DNA of 64,000 nt from JADJGC01 sp964576925 (GCA_964576925.1 CAZNWJ010000010.1:82822-146821); one strand, 5' to 3'; shown: positions 53,071 to 61,899, counted from the stretch's first letter. Notes: generated by a model not told the origin, from the sequence alone. Program-made: numbers and translations.

Positions 53071-54318
53071 ATGAAAATCCTACGCAACTGCGCCCAGTTG
53101 ATCACCTGCGCCGATCCCGACGGTAAGCCAAAGTGCGGCGCCACTCAGGGCCACCTTGAATTGATCGCCAAAGGCGCCATGATCATCGACGGCGAACGCA
53201 TCGTCTGGGTTGGCCGCGAATCCGACCTGCCGGAAGCTTATCGTAGCCTGCCCGGTGATGCGACAATCGATGCAGCCGGCCAGATTGTCACGCCAGGACT
53301 GGTCGATCCGCACACGCACCCGGTCTTTGCTGCCACCCGCGAGGATGAATTCTACCTGCGCAACGCCGGTAAGACCTATATGGAAATCGCCGAAGCCGGT
53401 GGCGGTATTCGCAATTCCGCGCGCCGCCTGCGCGCAGCCGATCCCGAATCGCTCTTTCAATTGAGCCTGCGCTTCTTGGATCGCATGCTGAAGTCGGGCA
53501 CCACCACTGCCGAAGCCAAGTCCGGTTACGGACTTTCGACCGACGCCGAAATCAAATCGCTCGAAGTCATCCAGCGCCTCGACGAAGCGCACGCCATTGA
53601 CCTCGTGCCAACCTTCCTCGGTGCTCACGAGTTTCCCGATGAGTATCGCCAGAATCGTGAAGGCTATATCGATCTGCTGATTAATGAAATGCTCCCTGAA
53701 GTCGCGCGCCGCCGCCTGGCCGAATACTGCGACATCTTCACCGAGGCAGGGGTTTTCGACATCGAGCAGTCGCGCCGCGTCATGACCGCCGCCAAACAGC
53801 ACGGCTTCAAGCTTAAGTTCCACGCCGACGAACTCAAGTCCATCGGCGGGGCTGAATTGGCGGCTGATCTCAATGCTACCAGCGCCGATCATCTCGTCTA
53901 CGCATCCGATGAGGGAATCACCCGGCTGGCCGCAAGCGGCACTATCGCCGTCTTGCTACCCGCGACTACCTTTTTCCTCGGCCACAAAGAGTATGCTCGT
54001 GCCCGCGCCATGATCTCCGCAGGTGTTCCGGTCGCGATCGCGACTGACTTCAATCCCGGCTCATCCTGCACCACTTCGCTGCCGGCCGCCATGACCGTGG
54101 CTGCGATTTATCTGAAAATGTCAGCGGAAGAAATCCTCAACGCCGTCACCTTCAACTCCGCATGCGCTGTCGGTCGCCAAAACCAGGTCGGATCGCTGCA
54201 GGCGGGGAAGTTGGCCGATTTCGTGATTTGGGAGGCTGACACCTACAAGCAATTGCCATACTTCTTTGCACAAAACCCGGTTGCCGCCGTCTACAAGCGC
54301 GGGCGGAAGGTCGTATGA
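53071..54318 (+). CDS. hutI: Imidazolonepropionase (histidine degradation)
   Basis: A 415-residue amidohydrolase that opens 4-imidazolone-5-propionate to N-formimino-L-glutamate in histidine breakdown. Motifs are the metal-binding VDPHTHPVFA, EAKSGYGLS, LGAHEFPDEY, KFHADEL and ATDFNPGSS with the metal Asp. Length and order match HutI throughout. No other hut gene lies in the window. The stop overlaps the start of the LptE-like gene by four bases (ATGA). Confidence 0.95.
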   Translation: MKILRNCAQLITCADPDGKPKCGATQGHLELIAKGAMIIDGERIVWVGRESDLPEAYRSLPGDATIDAAGQIVTPGLVDPHTHPVFAATREDEFYLRNAGKTYMEIAEAGGGIRNSARRLRAADPESLFQLSLRFLDRMLKSGTTTAEAKSGYGLSTDAEIKSLEVIQRLDEAHAIDLVPTFLGAHEFPDEYRQNREGYIDLLINEMLPEVARRRLAEYCDIFTEAGVFDIEQSRRVMTAAKQHGFKLKFHADELKSIGGAELAADLNATSADHLVYASDEGITRLAASGTIAVLLPATTFFLGHKEYARARAMISAGVPVAIATDFNPGSSCTTSLPAAMTVAAIYLKMSAEEILNAVTFNSACAVGRQNQVGSLQAGKLADFVIWEADTYKQLPYFFAQNPVAAVYKRGRKVV

Positions 54319-54794
54319 GAATCATCGCAGTCGTCTTGCTTTGCTTCCTCGTCGTCGGCTGTGGCGTCTATTCGTTTTCCAGCTCGTCTTTGGGGGGAGT
54401 GAAGACGATTTCAGTCCCTGAATTCGACAACAAGTCGCTCCAGTACGGCCTCCAGCAGGACCTGACCCAAAAACTGATCGACCGCTTCATCCAGGACAAC
54501 ACTCTCAAAGTGGTCGCCGCCGCGGATGCCGATGCGATACTACGCGGAGAAGTCGTCCGTTACGAGCGCGTCGCCTACACCTACGACAAAGGCGACAACG
54601 TCTCGGAATACAAGGTCAATATTTATGTGAATTTTGTGCTCGAACGCAAAGGCGGCAAGGTCCTGCTCGAACGCCAGAATCTGCTCGGCTGGGGGGTCTA
54701 TGAAGCCGCCTCGGAAACCGAGGACGATGGCCGCCTCGAAGCCATCGATAAACTCGCCCGCGATATTGTCGATGAAACGACCAAAAGCTGGTAG
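54315..54794 (+). CDS. lptE: LptE-like LPS-assembly lipoprotein
   Basis: A 159-residue lipoprotein: MRIIAVVLLCFLVVGCGVYSFSSSSLGGVKTISVPEFDNKSLQYGL is the usual N terminus, with lipobox VGC (Cys 16). The body matches the LptE family of the FCB group (DLTQKLIDRFIQDNTLKVV, ADAILRGEVVRYERVAYTY). LptE plugs the LptD barrel at the outer membrane. The start overlaps hutI by four bases. LptD is not in the window. The call is firm by motif, though sequences in this family are short and diverse. Confidence 0.85.
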   Translation: MRIIAVVLLCFLVVGCGVYSFSSSSLGGVKTISVPEFDNKSLQYGLQQDLTQKLIDRFIQDNTLKVVAAADADAILRGEVVRYERVAYTYDKGDNVSEYKVNIYVNFVLERKGGKVLLERQNLLGWGVYEAASETEDDGRLEAIDKLARDIVDETTKSW

Positions 54795-54869
54795 GAACTT
54801 TCGTACAATGTTACGATTATCATAGGTGAAGTCGATCCGATCCAACGCCGAATTCGAAAGGTAATCTGC

Positions 54870-55856
54870 ATGTTTCGTAGAGTCGTCGCACTGACCATTG
54901 TCGCTCTCCTCGCGCTTTCCGGTCTGGCCTTTGCCGGCAAATCCAAAGTCGGCACCACTGCCTATCCGTTCCTGAAAATCGGCGTCGGCGCCAAGGCGCT
55001 CGCGATGGGCGGCGCATTCGTCGGACTGGCGGATGACGAATCGGCTCTCTATTACAATCCCGCCGGGCTGGTCGGCATGACAACCCGCGCCGTCTCTGCC
55101 TCCTATATGAACTACATCGCCGATATCCAGTCGGGGAATCTTGTGGTCGCGCTACCGCGCGGCGTAACGCCGGTCGATGAATATCTCGATGAGGAGAATC
55201 CCATCAACGATGCGCAATCGACGCTCGCCTTCGGAATCACTTATCTCAACTATGGCGATATCGATGAAACCAACTCCGCCGGTCAGGTGCTCGACCAGTT
55301 CGGCGGCTCTGACATGGCGTTCTCGCTGACCTACGCCGCTAAGGCAGGGCGACAACTGGCCGTCGGCGCCACGGTCAAAGTCATCTACCAGAAAATCGAC
55401 GAATACGATTCGCAGGGCCTCGCCACCGACGTCGGTGTGCTCTACCGTCTCAAGGACGGCCGCACCAACTTGGGGCTGTCGGCTTCCAACCTGGGATTTC
55501 AGCTCTCCGGGCTCTCCGAGGACCACAAGGATCCGCTTCCGATCCTCATTCGCGCCGGGCTGTCGCACCAGTTGCGGGAGATTCCGCTTACAGTCTCCGG
55601 CGAAGGCGTCCTGCCTTCCGACAACGATGTTTACGGTGCAGTCGGCCTCGAATTTCATCCGGACTTGCCGCTCGCCTTCCGCGCCGGCTATAGCTCCTTC
55701 GGCTCCAATTACAAGACCGATGGCGATAAAGACAACACGGCGGGCCTGGCATTTGGCGCCGGATTCAAGATGCCGAAGCTGAATGTTGACTACGCTTACT
55801 TGCCCTATGCCGACCTGGGCTCGTTGCATCGCGTTAATCTGGCCTACCGATGGTAA
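54870..55856 (+). CDS. PorV/PorQ-family outer-membrane beta-barrel protein
   Basis: A 328-residue exported barrel. A signal peptide ending at FAGKSKV is followed by the hallmark KIGVGAKALAMGGAFVGLADDESALYYNPAGLVGM of the PorV/PorQ (UPF0164) family, then strands to the end (VDYAYLPYADLGSLHRVNLAYRW). PorV acts in the type IX system as a shuttle for cargo; in other FCB groups the role is unproven. It lies 75 bases after lptE and its end overlaps the next lipoprotein gene by seven bases. A Por-sorted cupredoxin is encoded at 48647. Confidence 0.88.
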   Translation: MFRRVVALTIVALLALSGLAFAGKSKVGTTAYPFLKIGVGAKALAMGGAFVGLADDESALYYNPAGLVGMTTRAVSASYMNYIADIQSGNLVVALPRGVTPVDEYLDEENPINDAQSTLAFGITYLNYGDIDETNSAGQVLDQFGGSDMAFSLTYAAKAGRQLAVGATVKVIYQKIDEYDSQGLATDVGVLYRLKDGRTNLGLSASNLGFQLSGLSEDHKDPLPILIRAGLSHQLREIPLTVSGEGVLPSDNDVYGAVGLEFHPDLPLAFRAGYSSFGSNYKTDGDKDNTAGLAFGAGFKMPKLNVDYAYLPYADLGSLHRVNLAYRW

Positions 55857-56302
55857 CAACAGCACGCATAGTGCGATTGGCGGCGCCGGTTATGGGGCTG
55901 CTTCTCTTCTGGCTGACTTCTTGTTCGCCGCCTCAGCCCAGCCCGCGCGATCGCGTCCTGGAATTCGTTCGGCTCATTCAATCCGATTCTCTCCCCAACA
56001 TCCAGCCATACATCGATCTCGATTCGGTCGCGACTTATGAATACGCCGCGCCGAAGTTCGACTCGCTGTCCCTGGCACAGAAGAAGCAGCGGCTGGCCCT
56101 CGGTTTTCAGGGTGACGGCGAGTATCGCCGCACCTGGGCGGCTTCGCAGATCGTTGTCAACGAGGAGCAGTTTCTGGACGACACGACGGCTACCGTTGAA
56201 GTATCGTTTATCGACCGCTCGACCCGCATCCAATACTATTCGCAATTCCTCATGAAGCTTCGCCCTGTCGGCTGGATCGCGACCAGCTTCAAAGTGAACT
56301 GA
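55850..56302 (+). CDS. Small lipoprotein, unknown function
   Basis: A 150-residue probable lipoprotein with lipobox LTSC (Cys 25). The rest reads like a DUF4878-type NTF2-like domain (PRDRVLEFVRLIQSDSLPNIQPYID...IVVNEEQFLDDTTATVEVSFIDRSTRIQYYSQFLMKLRPVGWIATSF), with the closing strand typical of such folds; this likeness is by eye. The start overlaps the barrel gene by seven bases, and the next gene follows two bases after its stop, so it belongs to the operon. Confidence 0.75.
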   Translation: MVTTARIVRLAAPVMGLLLFWLTSCSPPQPSPRDRVLEFVRLIQSDSLPNIQPYIDLDSVATYEYAAPKFDSLSLAQKKQRLALGFQGDGEYRRTWAASQIVVNEEQFLDDTTATVEVSFIDRSTRIQYYSQFLMKLRPVGWIATSFKVN

Positions 56303-56304
56303 GA

Positions 56305-56736
56305 ATGCGTGAAAACGAAGTTGGATCGTCAACCACCCCCACGTCCATTCTAATCGTAGCGATGTCATTGCTTGGCCTGATAATGGGATGCTTCGGTTCC
56401 GGCGATGGTTCGATCGCGCACGTCTCGGTCGCGGAGCTTAAGGCTCAACTCGATAAAGACTCGTCGCTGGCTCTCATCGATGTGCGCACGAGAGCCGAAT
56501 ATGATGCCGTTCGCGTGCCTCACATCAAGGCCCGGATCGATTTCCAGTCGATTGCCGAAACGATCGACACTCTGCAATTCCCCAAGGATCAACCCTTATA
56601 TCTCATCTGTCGCAGCGGACGCCGCAGCCTCATCGCTGCTAAAGAACTCCGGGAAATCGGATATAAGAATCCCATTAACGTCAGTGGCGGCACCGTCGCC
56701 TGGGATCAAGCCGGCTACGCGCTGATTAAACACTGA
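56305..56736 (+). CDS. Rhodanese-like lipoprotein
   Basis: A 143-residue exported protein: a hydrophobic start with lipobox-like IMGC (Cys 29), then one rhodanese domain (SLALIDVRTRAEYDAVRVPHIKA..., active loop LICRSGRRSL, INVSGGTVAWDQAGY). The loop cysteine is present, so sulfur-transferase or persulfide activity is possible. It is placed as an outer- or inner-membrane-anchored periplasmic protein. It sits in the operon after the small lipoprotein, two bases apart. Confidence 0.88.
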   Translation: MRENEVGSSTTPTSILIVAMSLLGLIMGCFGSGDGSIAHVSVAELKAQLDKDSSLALIDVRTRAEYDAVRVPHIKARIDFQSIAETIDTLQFPKDQPLYLICRSGRRSLIAAKELREIGYKNPINVSGGTVAWDQAGYALIKH

Positions 56737-56843
56737 CCCATCCCGCCCCGTCATTTTTGCGACGATCATTGCCGGCGTTTCGAGCCTGCTAACTCCGTTG
56801 GCGCATCTTTCGGCGTCGCGGTTTTGCACGGGGAAAAAATCCC

Positions 56844-56872
56844 TTGCTTTTCCCAGACCTGTTTTGTAAAGT
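56844..56872 (+). promoter_or_regulatory. Possible promoter upstream of the three haem-type lipoproteins
   Basis: TTGCTT (56844-56849) and TAAAGT (56867-56872) are 17 bases apart. An inverted repeat CAGACC (56854-56859) / GGTCTG (56875-56880) spans the -10 box and is followed by TTATTTTC, so the site could be an operator or the terminator of the upstream operon. Confidence 0.4.
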
Positions 56873-56927
56873 CGGGTCTGTTATTTTCTTGGATCGAAGC
56901 GCTGCGCTTTCGTCATTGGAGGAGATG

Positions 56928-57974
56928 ATGTCGGTTGGGAAGTCAGTTAGCCTCGTTTTAGGCATTTGTTTCATTTGGATATGCATTCTGGGTTGTGAAG
57001 GGGACCCCGGAAAGATCGGGCCGCCGGGATTTGACGGTCCCGATGGACCGGATGGCGGCGATTTCGCGCCTGATCCGGTCGCGGATCAGGTGATGAGCCT
57101 GATGATTGTCAACGGCTCGTCAGCGGATTTCAACGGCGCCGCCAAGGTCGATGTTACCTCGTCGGCTACCGCGACCCCCGGAGCCTCGACGCTCGTGGCC
57201 ACCCGGGTCACGTCGGCTCCCGTCATTGACGGTCGGGCCAGTAACACGAATGAATGGATTGAAGCTCCGGTCTCGACGCTGCAGTTGGGCAACCTCTACG
57301 GCGCCGACAACGGCATAACTTCGGCGCAAGTCCGGCTCGCGTACAATCGCGAAAATGTCTACATGCAGATTCGCTGGACCGAAGTTGCCTCGGGATCTTT
57401 TGACGACGTCGCTGACACGACTTGGAAGCAATGGACTTTCGACGGTCTCAATTGGTCGCAATCGGGCGGCGACGATCGGCTCTACATCCTCTGGGAGACG
57501 ACGCCAATTTCCGGCTGGGATGCCAACGGCGTAACTTCCGTATTCAACGGAACTACGTTTAAGACACCGGCTGCCGGCGAGCAAGCCGATCTTTGGGTCT
57601 GGAGTGCTACCGAGAATTACTATTCCGGAAGCTGTGGCGACAAGTCGGTGGTCTTCTCTGCCGGCGACGGTCTTCGCACCGATCTCGGTCTCCAATACGT
57701 GATCGACAATCCGGCCGATGGCCCGGCACCCAAATATATGTTGGTCAACTCGCCGACAACGGGTAGCCAGTATCCGCTGCTCAGTTTCGAATATGGTCCA
57801 TATTCCTCGAGTCTGGCCTGGGAATCGGGAGCAACAATTCCCGGTGTTATCACGCTGCAACCCTCCGGGTCCGCCGCCGATATCAAAGCGGCCGCGACGT
57901 ACACGAACGGGACCTGGACGGTCGAACTCAAGCGGGCCCGCAACACAGGTTCCTATGACGATGTGGCGCTCTGA
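56928..57974 (+). CDS. Lipoprotein with collagen-like N terminus and ethylbenzene-dehydrogenase-gamma-like (haem-binding-type) domain, copy 1
   Basis: A 348-residue lipoprotein: lipobox ILGC (Cys 23), then a collagen-like tract GPPGFDGPDGPDGG, a linker and an EB_dh/DOMON-type beta-sandwich (PVIDGRASNTNEWIEA, VRLAYNRENVYMQIRWTE, DDRLYILWETTPISGW, ADLWVWSATENY), ending WTVELKRARNTGSYDDVAL. Relatives are subunits that bind b-type haem next to molybdenum enzymes; a haem ligand is not fixed here. ATG 56928 has GGAGG five bases upstream. It is the first of three tandem paralogues, with a 62-base gap to the next. The catalytic partner is absent. Confidence 0.78.
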   Translation: MSVGKSVSLVLGICFIWICILGCEGDPGKIGPPGFDGPDGPDGGDFAPDPVADQVMSLMIVNGSSADFNGAAKVDVTSSATATPGASTLVATRVTSAPVIDGRASNTNEWIEAPVSTLQLGNLYGADNGITSAQVRLAYNRENVYMQIRWTEVASGSFDDVADTTWKQWTFDGLNWSQSGGDDRLYILWETTPISGWDANGVTSVFNGTTFKTPAAGEQADLWVWSATENYYSGSCGDKSVVFSAGDGLRTDLGLQYVIDNPADGPAPKYMLVNSPTTGSQYPLLSFEYGPYSSSLAWESGATIPGVITLQPSGSAADIKAAATYTNGTWTVELKRARNTGSYDDVAL

Positions 57975-58036
57975 GGGAGGGGAGAAGATGGAAATGATAT
58001 CCTTGATCCATCCGGTGACGTTTGTGGGAGGAATTG

Positions 58037-59296
58037 ATGCGTAAGTTGAATATAGCGATCTTGCTCACCCTGCTCGCTGTGGGACTCGTTTACCTCATTG
58101 GCTGCGAGGGCGAGGAAGGGCCGATGGGGCCAAAAGGTGACAAGGGTCGTAAGGGCCTGACTGGTACCGACCCCGAATTGGGCCCGCCGGCCGCGCGTCA
58201 TTTCGCCATCGGCGTGACCAACGGCAGCCGCTACGCTGTCAATGGCGATTTGGAAGTCTATATCACCTTCGATTCAACCGTACGCGCTGTGCGTGATACT
58301 GTCGTGGCGGCTAAACTCACCCGCCCGCCGCTGATCGACGGCGTTGATGGTGAAGAGCCGGAGTGGGGATTGCAAAAGTCCCGCATCCGCACGGCCCAGC
58401 TAAACAGCGAGTATCGGGATAACGAAATCTACGAAATCGTCTGTCGTGCCGCCTGGGACGAGGAGTACATCTACACCTTCTTCCAGTGGAAAGAGCGCGA
58501 AGTCAAGATCCCAGGCGATATTACCGTTTACTCTCCCAGCCCCTCTGATCAGCCGCGCGAAATCTACTTTGATGCGCAGTCGGAAGTGCCCATCAAGATT
58601 GAGGATGGAGACACTACGTGGTTCGATTCCTGGATTCGTCGCGAGGTACTCGATATTAGGGAGAAATGCGATACGATCATCATTCCGCCGCTGCCTCCGA
58701 TTATCGTCTGCCGCCCCGACACTCTCTTCGGTGACACTAACTTCGTCTGGCTGCAGGAAACTGACGAGGAGGACAAATTGGTGGTCTTCTGGTCGGACGA
58801 CGAATTCGAGGGCTGGACGACGGCTGCCTTCCAGGAGTACTTCGGCATACCGGGTGGCGTGACGATTCCCAACGGCTCGTTCATCGACACTTGGGTCTGG
58901 GGTTGTGCTACGTCACAGCCGGTAAATGTAGCGGACGACTGGGTCATCACCTCAATCGGCATCCAACCCGATGCCGGCAATGCGCCCTTCATGGAGAATT
59001 TCCTGGAGCCGGATTCCGTTCCTCGTTACCAGAACTTCCGCGATCCCAACTATCGTTCTGCGACAACATTGGAAATCAAGCTCTATCCCTTCTGGTACTT
59101 TGATGCTGTTCGCTACTTCCGGCCAGGTTGGGATATCTACAAAGCCGTGTACGCGGCCGGGATCGTATCGACGATTCCATCGGATAGCCGGGATGACATC
59201 TATACCCAGGCCACGTTTGACAATACTTCCGGTATCTGGACAGTGGAAATGCGCCGGGCGAGACGGACCTCTAGCGGTGACGACGTGACGTTCTGA
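58037..59296 (+). CDS. Lipoprotein with collagen-like N terminus and EB_dh-like domain, copy 2
   Basis: A 419-residue lipoprotein: lipobox LIGC (Cys 23), the collagen-like tract GPMGPKGDKGRKG, then the same beta-sandwich with LIDGVDGEEPEWGLQ, RAAWDEEYIYTFFQWKE, EDKLVVFWSDDEFEGW and WTVEMRRARRTSSGDDVTF at the very end. It is longer because of an insert of about 70 residues around a DTTWFDSWIRREVLDIREKCD segment. No CxxCH motif. ATG 58037 follows GGGAGG by five bases. The next paralogue starts 18 bases after the stop. Confidence 0.78.
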   Translation: MRKLNIAILLTLLAVGLVYLIGCEGEEGPMGPKGDKGRKGLTGTDPELGPPAARHFAIGVTNGSRYAVNGDLEVYITFDSTVRAVRDTVVAAKLTRPPLIDGVDGEEPEWGLQKSRIRTAQLNSEYRDNEIYEIVCRAAWDEEYIYTFFQWKEREVKIPGDITVYSPSPSDQPREIYFDAQSEVPIKIEDGDTTWFDSWIRREVLDIREKCDTIIIPPLPPIIVCRPDTLFGDTNFVWLQETDEEDKLVVFWSDDEFEGWTTAAFQEYFGIPGGVTIPNGSFIDTWVWGCATSQPVNVADDWVITSIGIQPDAGNAPFMENFLEPDSVPRYQNFRDPNYRSATTLEIKLYPFWYFDAVRYFRPGWDIYKAVYAAGIVSTIPSDSRDDIYTQATFDNTSGIWTVEMRRARRTSSGDDVTF

Positions 59297-59314
59297 GGAG
59301 GAGTGGAGTTTACC

Positions 59315-60436
59315 ATGAGTACATTACGCACAATAGCTCTCTTGTTCGGCGTCGCCCTTCTTGTGGGAGTCTTCACCATCGGATGTGACGGCGTCTCTGG
59401 ACCGCGGGGACCGATCGGTGACCCCGGTGATCCGGGAGATGATTATGCCAAGCCTGCACCTGCCAACCGGTTTTTCTCGCTGGCGGTGACCAATAACAGC
59501 CAGCGCAGCCACAACGGTGCGCCGAAGATCTATTTGGCGTTTGATGGCGGCCACCAGGCCGCTGGCGATACGGTAGTCTCGCAGCGGCTGCCAGAGGGCA
59601 AAGTCCCGTCAATCGACGGCATCGACGGTGGAACCTCCGAATGGGGCGATCTGTCGACGAGTATCACGCTTCTGCGCGCTGCCGGAGATTACAACTTCAT
59701 CGAATCGGCGCACATTCGTTCAGCGTTTGATAACGAGTACGTTTACTTCCAGGTCCAGTGGACCGAAGTCGCCAATGCCGAATTCGGTTGGGAGGTATCG
59801 CGCAGCGAGAATCCGACCCCTTGGATTTATCCCGACTCGACGGTCGCCGATACGGCGGTTAACGTCAATCTTCACCGCTGGGACAAGGGCACGACTAACG
59901 AAGACCGCTTGAACCTGCTGTTTGAGATCACACCCGTTACTCGCTACGAAAGCGACGGCTGCTACGTAACCTGCCATACCACTGCTGGCGACGAAACCAA
60001 TTACCATGCAACTCGCGCCGCACGCGAACGCATGGATATCTGGCATTGGACGGCTGCGACTACGAATCACACGGGGTATGGCTACGACCGCTATATGGAC
60101 CACACGTCCAATGGCGTCAAGCCTGATGTCGGTTTACCCGTTGTGCGCGTCAATCGCGAATTCGATTTTGCCGGCGCCGATACTACGGACAGACCGCTCT
60201 ATCAGGTGTTTGGCCAGCCCGGTTTCAGCAAGGCATACCCGCTCTGGGATTACGAAATCACCAGGGTAGCCAATTCCGGATGGACTGCCGGTACGACCAT
60301 CCCCAGCTACATCAACAGCATCCCGACGTTGAGCGCCGCTGACCTTATTGCCGTCGGCGAATACAACGATGGGACTTGGACGGTCGAGATGAAGCGCAAG
60401 CGCAATACCGGAAACGGTGATGACGTGCAGTTCTAG
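59315..60436 (+). CDS. Lipoprotein with collagen-like N terminus, EB_dh-like domain and a CX3CH motif, copy 3
   Basis: A 373-residue lipoprotein: lipobox TIGC (Cys 24), the tract GPRGPIGDPGDPGDD, then SIDGIDGGTSEWGDL, AFDNEYVYFQVQWTE, DRLNLLFEITPV and WTVEMKRKRNTGNGDDVQF. It alone of the three has a cysteine pair followed by His, CYVTCH (residues 216-221), which fits a CX3CH variant haem-c site. Other histidines nearby (NYHATRAARERMDIWHW, GYDRYMDHTSNG) could be ligands. ATG 59315 has GGAG six bases upstream. It is the last gene of the run and a terminator follows. Confidence 0.8.
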   Translation: MSTLRTIALLFGVALLVGVFTIGCDGVSGPRGPIGDPGDPGDDYAKPAPANRFFSLAVTNNSQRSHNGAPKIYLAFDGGHQAAGDTVVSQRLPEGKVPSIDGIDGGTSEWGDLSTSITLLRAAGDYNFIESAHIRSAFDNEYVYFQVQWTEVANAEFGWEVSRSENPTPWIYPDSTVADTAVNVNLHRWDKGTTNEDRLNLLFEITPVTRYESDGCYVTCHTTAGDETNYHATRAARERMDIWHWTAATTNHTGYGYDRYMDHTSNGVKPDVGLPVVRVNREFDFAGADTTDRPLYQVFGQPGFSKAYPLWDYEITRVANSGWTAGTTIPSYINSIPTLSAADLIAVGEYNDGTWTVEMKRKRNTGNGDDVQF

Positions 60437-60468
60437 TTTGCACGCAGAATCGGGACCTCTGTCAATTC

Positions 60469-60498
60469 AGGTCGGCGAAGCAATTCGCCGACCTTTTT
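60469..60498 (+). terminator. Rho-independent terminator of the lipoprotein operon
   Basis: A perfect eleven-base GC-rich stem (AGGTCGGCGAA 60469-60479, TTCGCCGACCT 60484-60494), a GCAA tetraloop and a TTTT run to 60498 give a classic intrinsic terminator 33 bases past the stop. Confidence 0.9.
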
Positions 60499-60623
60499 AC
60501 TTTCCTCTCGAAGCTCGTGCCCCCGGGCGACGGCTACCGCAAAATCTCTTTACCACACGCCCCGTAGTCGCTACATTTGTCTACCATCTTGTTAGTCATG
60601 AAGCTTGAATTCGCTGGGGATAC

Positions 60624-61235
60624 ATGTTACTCAAATCGGAAGGTGTCTATCTTAGGTTCCTCCGTCGCACTGATGCCCGGAGCTGCTACGACGCCATTTG
60701 CGAAAGCCGCACGGAACTTGAGCCCTATACATTTCTCTCGCAATTGACCCAGTGCCTGGAAGACGAACAAAGGTTCATCGAGAATGATAAGCAGGCCCGC
60801 AAGCTTGACCGTTCGTACGTCTTCGGTATCTTTGACTCCAGGACAAAGGCCTATATTGGCGGCGTCGGCTACCTCCAAACCAGCCGTATCAGCCGCATTT
60901 GGGAAATCGGCTATTGGGTTCGCACCTCGCGCGCCGGGTGCGGCTATGCCACGCGTGCCATCGCACTCTCCCTGCCCTTTGTCTTCGAGAAGCTCGAGGC
61001 GCACAAGGTGAGTTTGCGCCATACCATTGACAATGATGCTTCACGCCATCTCGCCGAAAGATTCGGCTTTGTCTTCGAGGGAACGCAGCGTCAGGAAAAG
61101 CCCCGCAACGGCGGCTGGGTCGACCTGCGTTGTTACAGCATGCTTGAAACCGAATACTTCGATAATCAGAATAGGATCGTCATGATGCAGTCCGCGAATC
61201 CTCTCAAACGCCTCTTGTCGCAAGGGAGAAGATGA
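60624..61235 (+). CDS. GNAT acetyltransferase (RimJ/RimL-like), copy 1
   Basis: A 203-residue N-acetyltransferase. It has the acetyl-CoA core IWEIGYWVRTSRAGCGYATRAIALSLPFVFEKL (V-x-x-x-x-[RQ]-x-x-G-x-G/A region) and KVSLRHTIDNDASRHLAERFGFVFEGTQRQ, as in RimJ/RimL ribosomal-protein or diamine-type enzymes. The acceptor is unknown. The next gene, an obvious paralogue, begins one base after its stop, so the pair is co-translated. Confidence 0.9.
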   Translation: MLLKSEGVYLRFLRRTDARSCYDAICESRTELEPYTFLSQLTQCLEDEQRFIENDKQARKLDRSYVFGIFDSRTKAYIGGVGYLQTSRISRIWEIGYWVRTSRAGCGYATRAIALSLPFVFEKLEAHKVSLRHTIDNDASRHLAERFGFVFEGTQRQEKPRNGGWVDLRCYSMLETEYFDNQNRIVMMQSANPLKRLLSQGRR

Positions 61236-61236
61236 A

Positions 61237-61851
61237 ATGGCAATCCACCGCATTGAATTCAGAGACTTAAACCTCAAATCCTCCCGCCTCTTTCTGAGAC
61301 CTTTTACCAAACAAGATGTGCCCGCCATTACGGCAGCCGTGCGTGCTAGTCTCACCGAACTCATTCCATTCATGCCCTGGGCTAAACCGGACTATTCGGC
61401 ATCTGACTCGGGGGACTTTGTTCGCCGTTCCTTCACCTGGCGAAGGCAGGGAAGAGCTTTCGGGCTTGGAATTTTCGATTCTGCCACGTGCGAACTCCTC
61501 GGTTCCAACGGTCTTCACAATATTACGAAAGTGTCCCGCTCCGCCGAGATTGGCTATTGGATCCGCTCGGATCGGGCCGGACACGGTATCGCCACCGAGT
61601 CTTCAGCGCTGATCCTGCGTCTCGCTTTTGAAACGCTTCATCGCCATCGTGTCATCCTGCGTGCTGCAACCGACAACCCTGCCTCGAATCGCGTTGCCGT
61701 CAAACTCGGCTTTCATCTCGACGGTACTCAGCGCCACGCCGACTTGCTTGCCCGCGGCTGGATCGATCTCAATTTCTACAGCATGCTTGAAGACGAATAC
61801 GCTCGGAAGCGCGACCAAATACTCGCTTTCCTCGCACCGAAAAACGATTGA
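61237..61851 (+). CDS. GNAT acetyltransferase (RimJ/RimL-like), copy 2
   Basis: A 204-residue paralogue of the preceding gene, with the parallel segments SAEIGYWIRSDRAGHGIATESSALILRLAFETL, RVILRAATDNPASNRVAVKLGFHLDGTQRH and the shared ending WIDLNFYSMLEDEY. Acetyl-CoA would be used to acylate an amine of unknown identity. The pair arose by duplication. It starts at ATG 61237, after AAGGGAGAAG in the end of copy 1. Confidence 0.9.
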   Translation: MAIHRIEFRDLNLKSSRLFLRPFTKQDVPAITAAVRASLTELIPFMPWAKPDYSASDSGDFVRRSFTWRRQGRAFGLGIFDSATCELLGSNGLHNITKVSRSAEIGYWIRSDRAGHGIATESSALILRLAFETLHRHRVILRAATDNPASNRVAVKLGFHLDGTQRHADLLARGWIDLNFYSMLEDEYARKRDQILAFLAPKND

Positions 61852-61877
61852 CGAACAGGGACAATGTAGTTTACTAT
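61848..61877 (+). promoter_or_regulatory. Possible promoter for comM
   Basis: TTGACG (61848-61853) and TACTAT (61872-61877) are 18 bases apart, overlapping the end of the GNAT gene. It would give a very short leader before the ribosome site at 61889-61894. Confidence 0.35.
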
Positions 61878-61899
61878 CAAGGGGTCAAAAAGGAGTCTT

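Noticed and set aside
60624..61851. Toxin-antitoxin pair of the GNAT type
   Set aside because: Both genes are acetyltransferases of the RimJ/RimL type and similar to each other; neither looks like a DNA-binding antitoxin.
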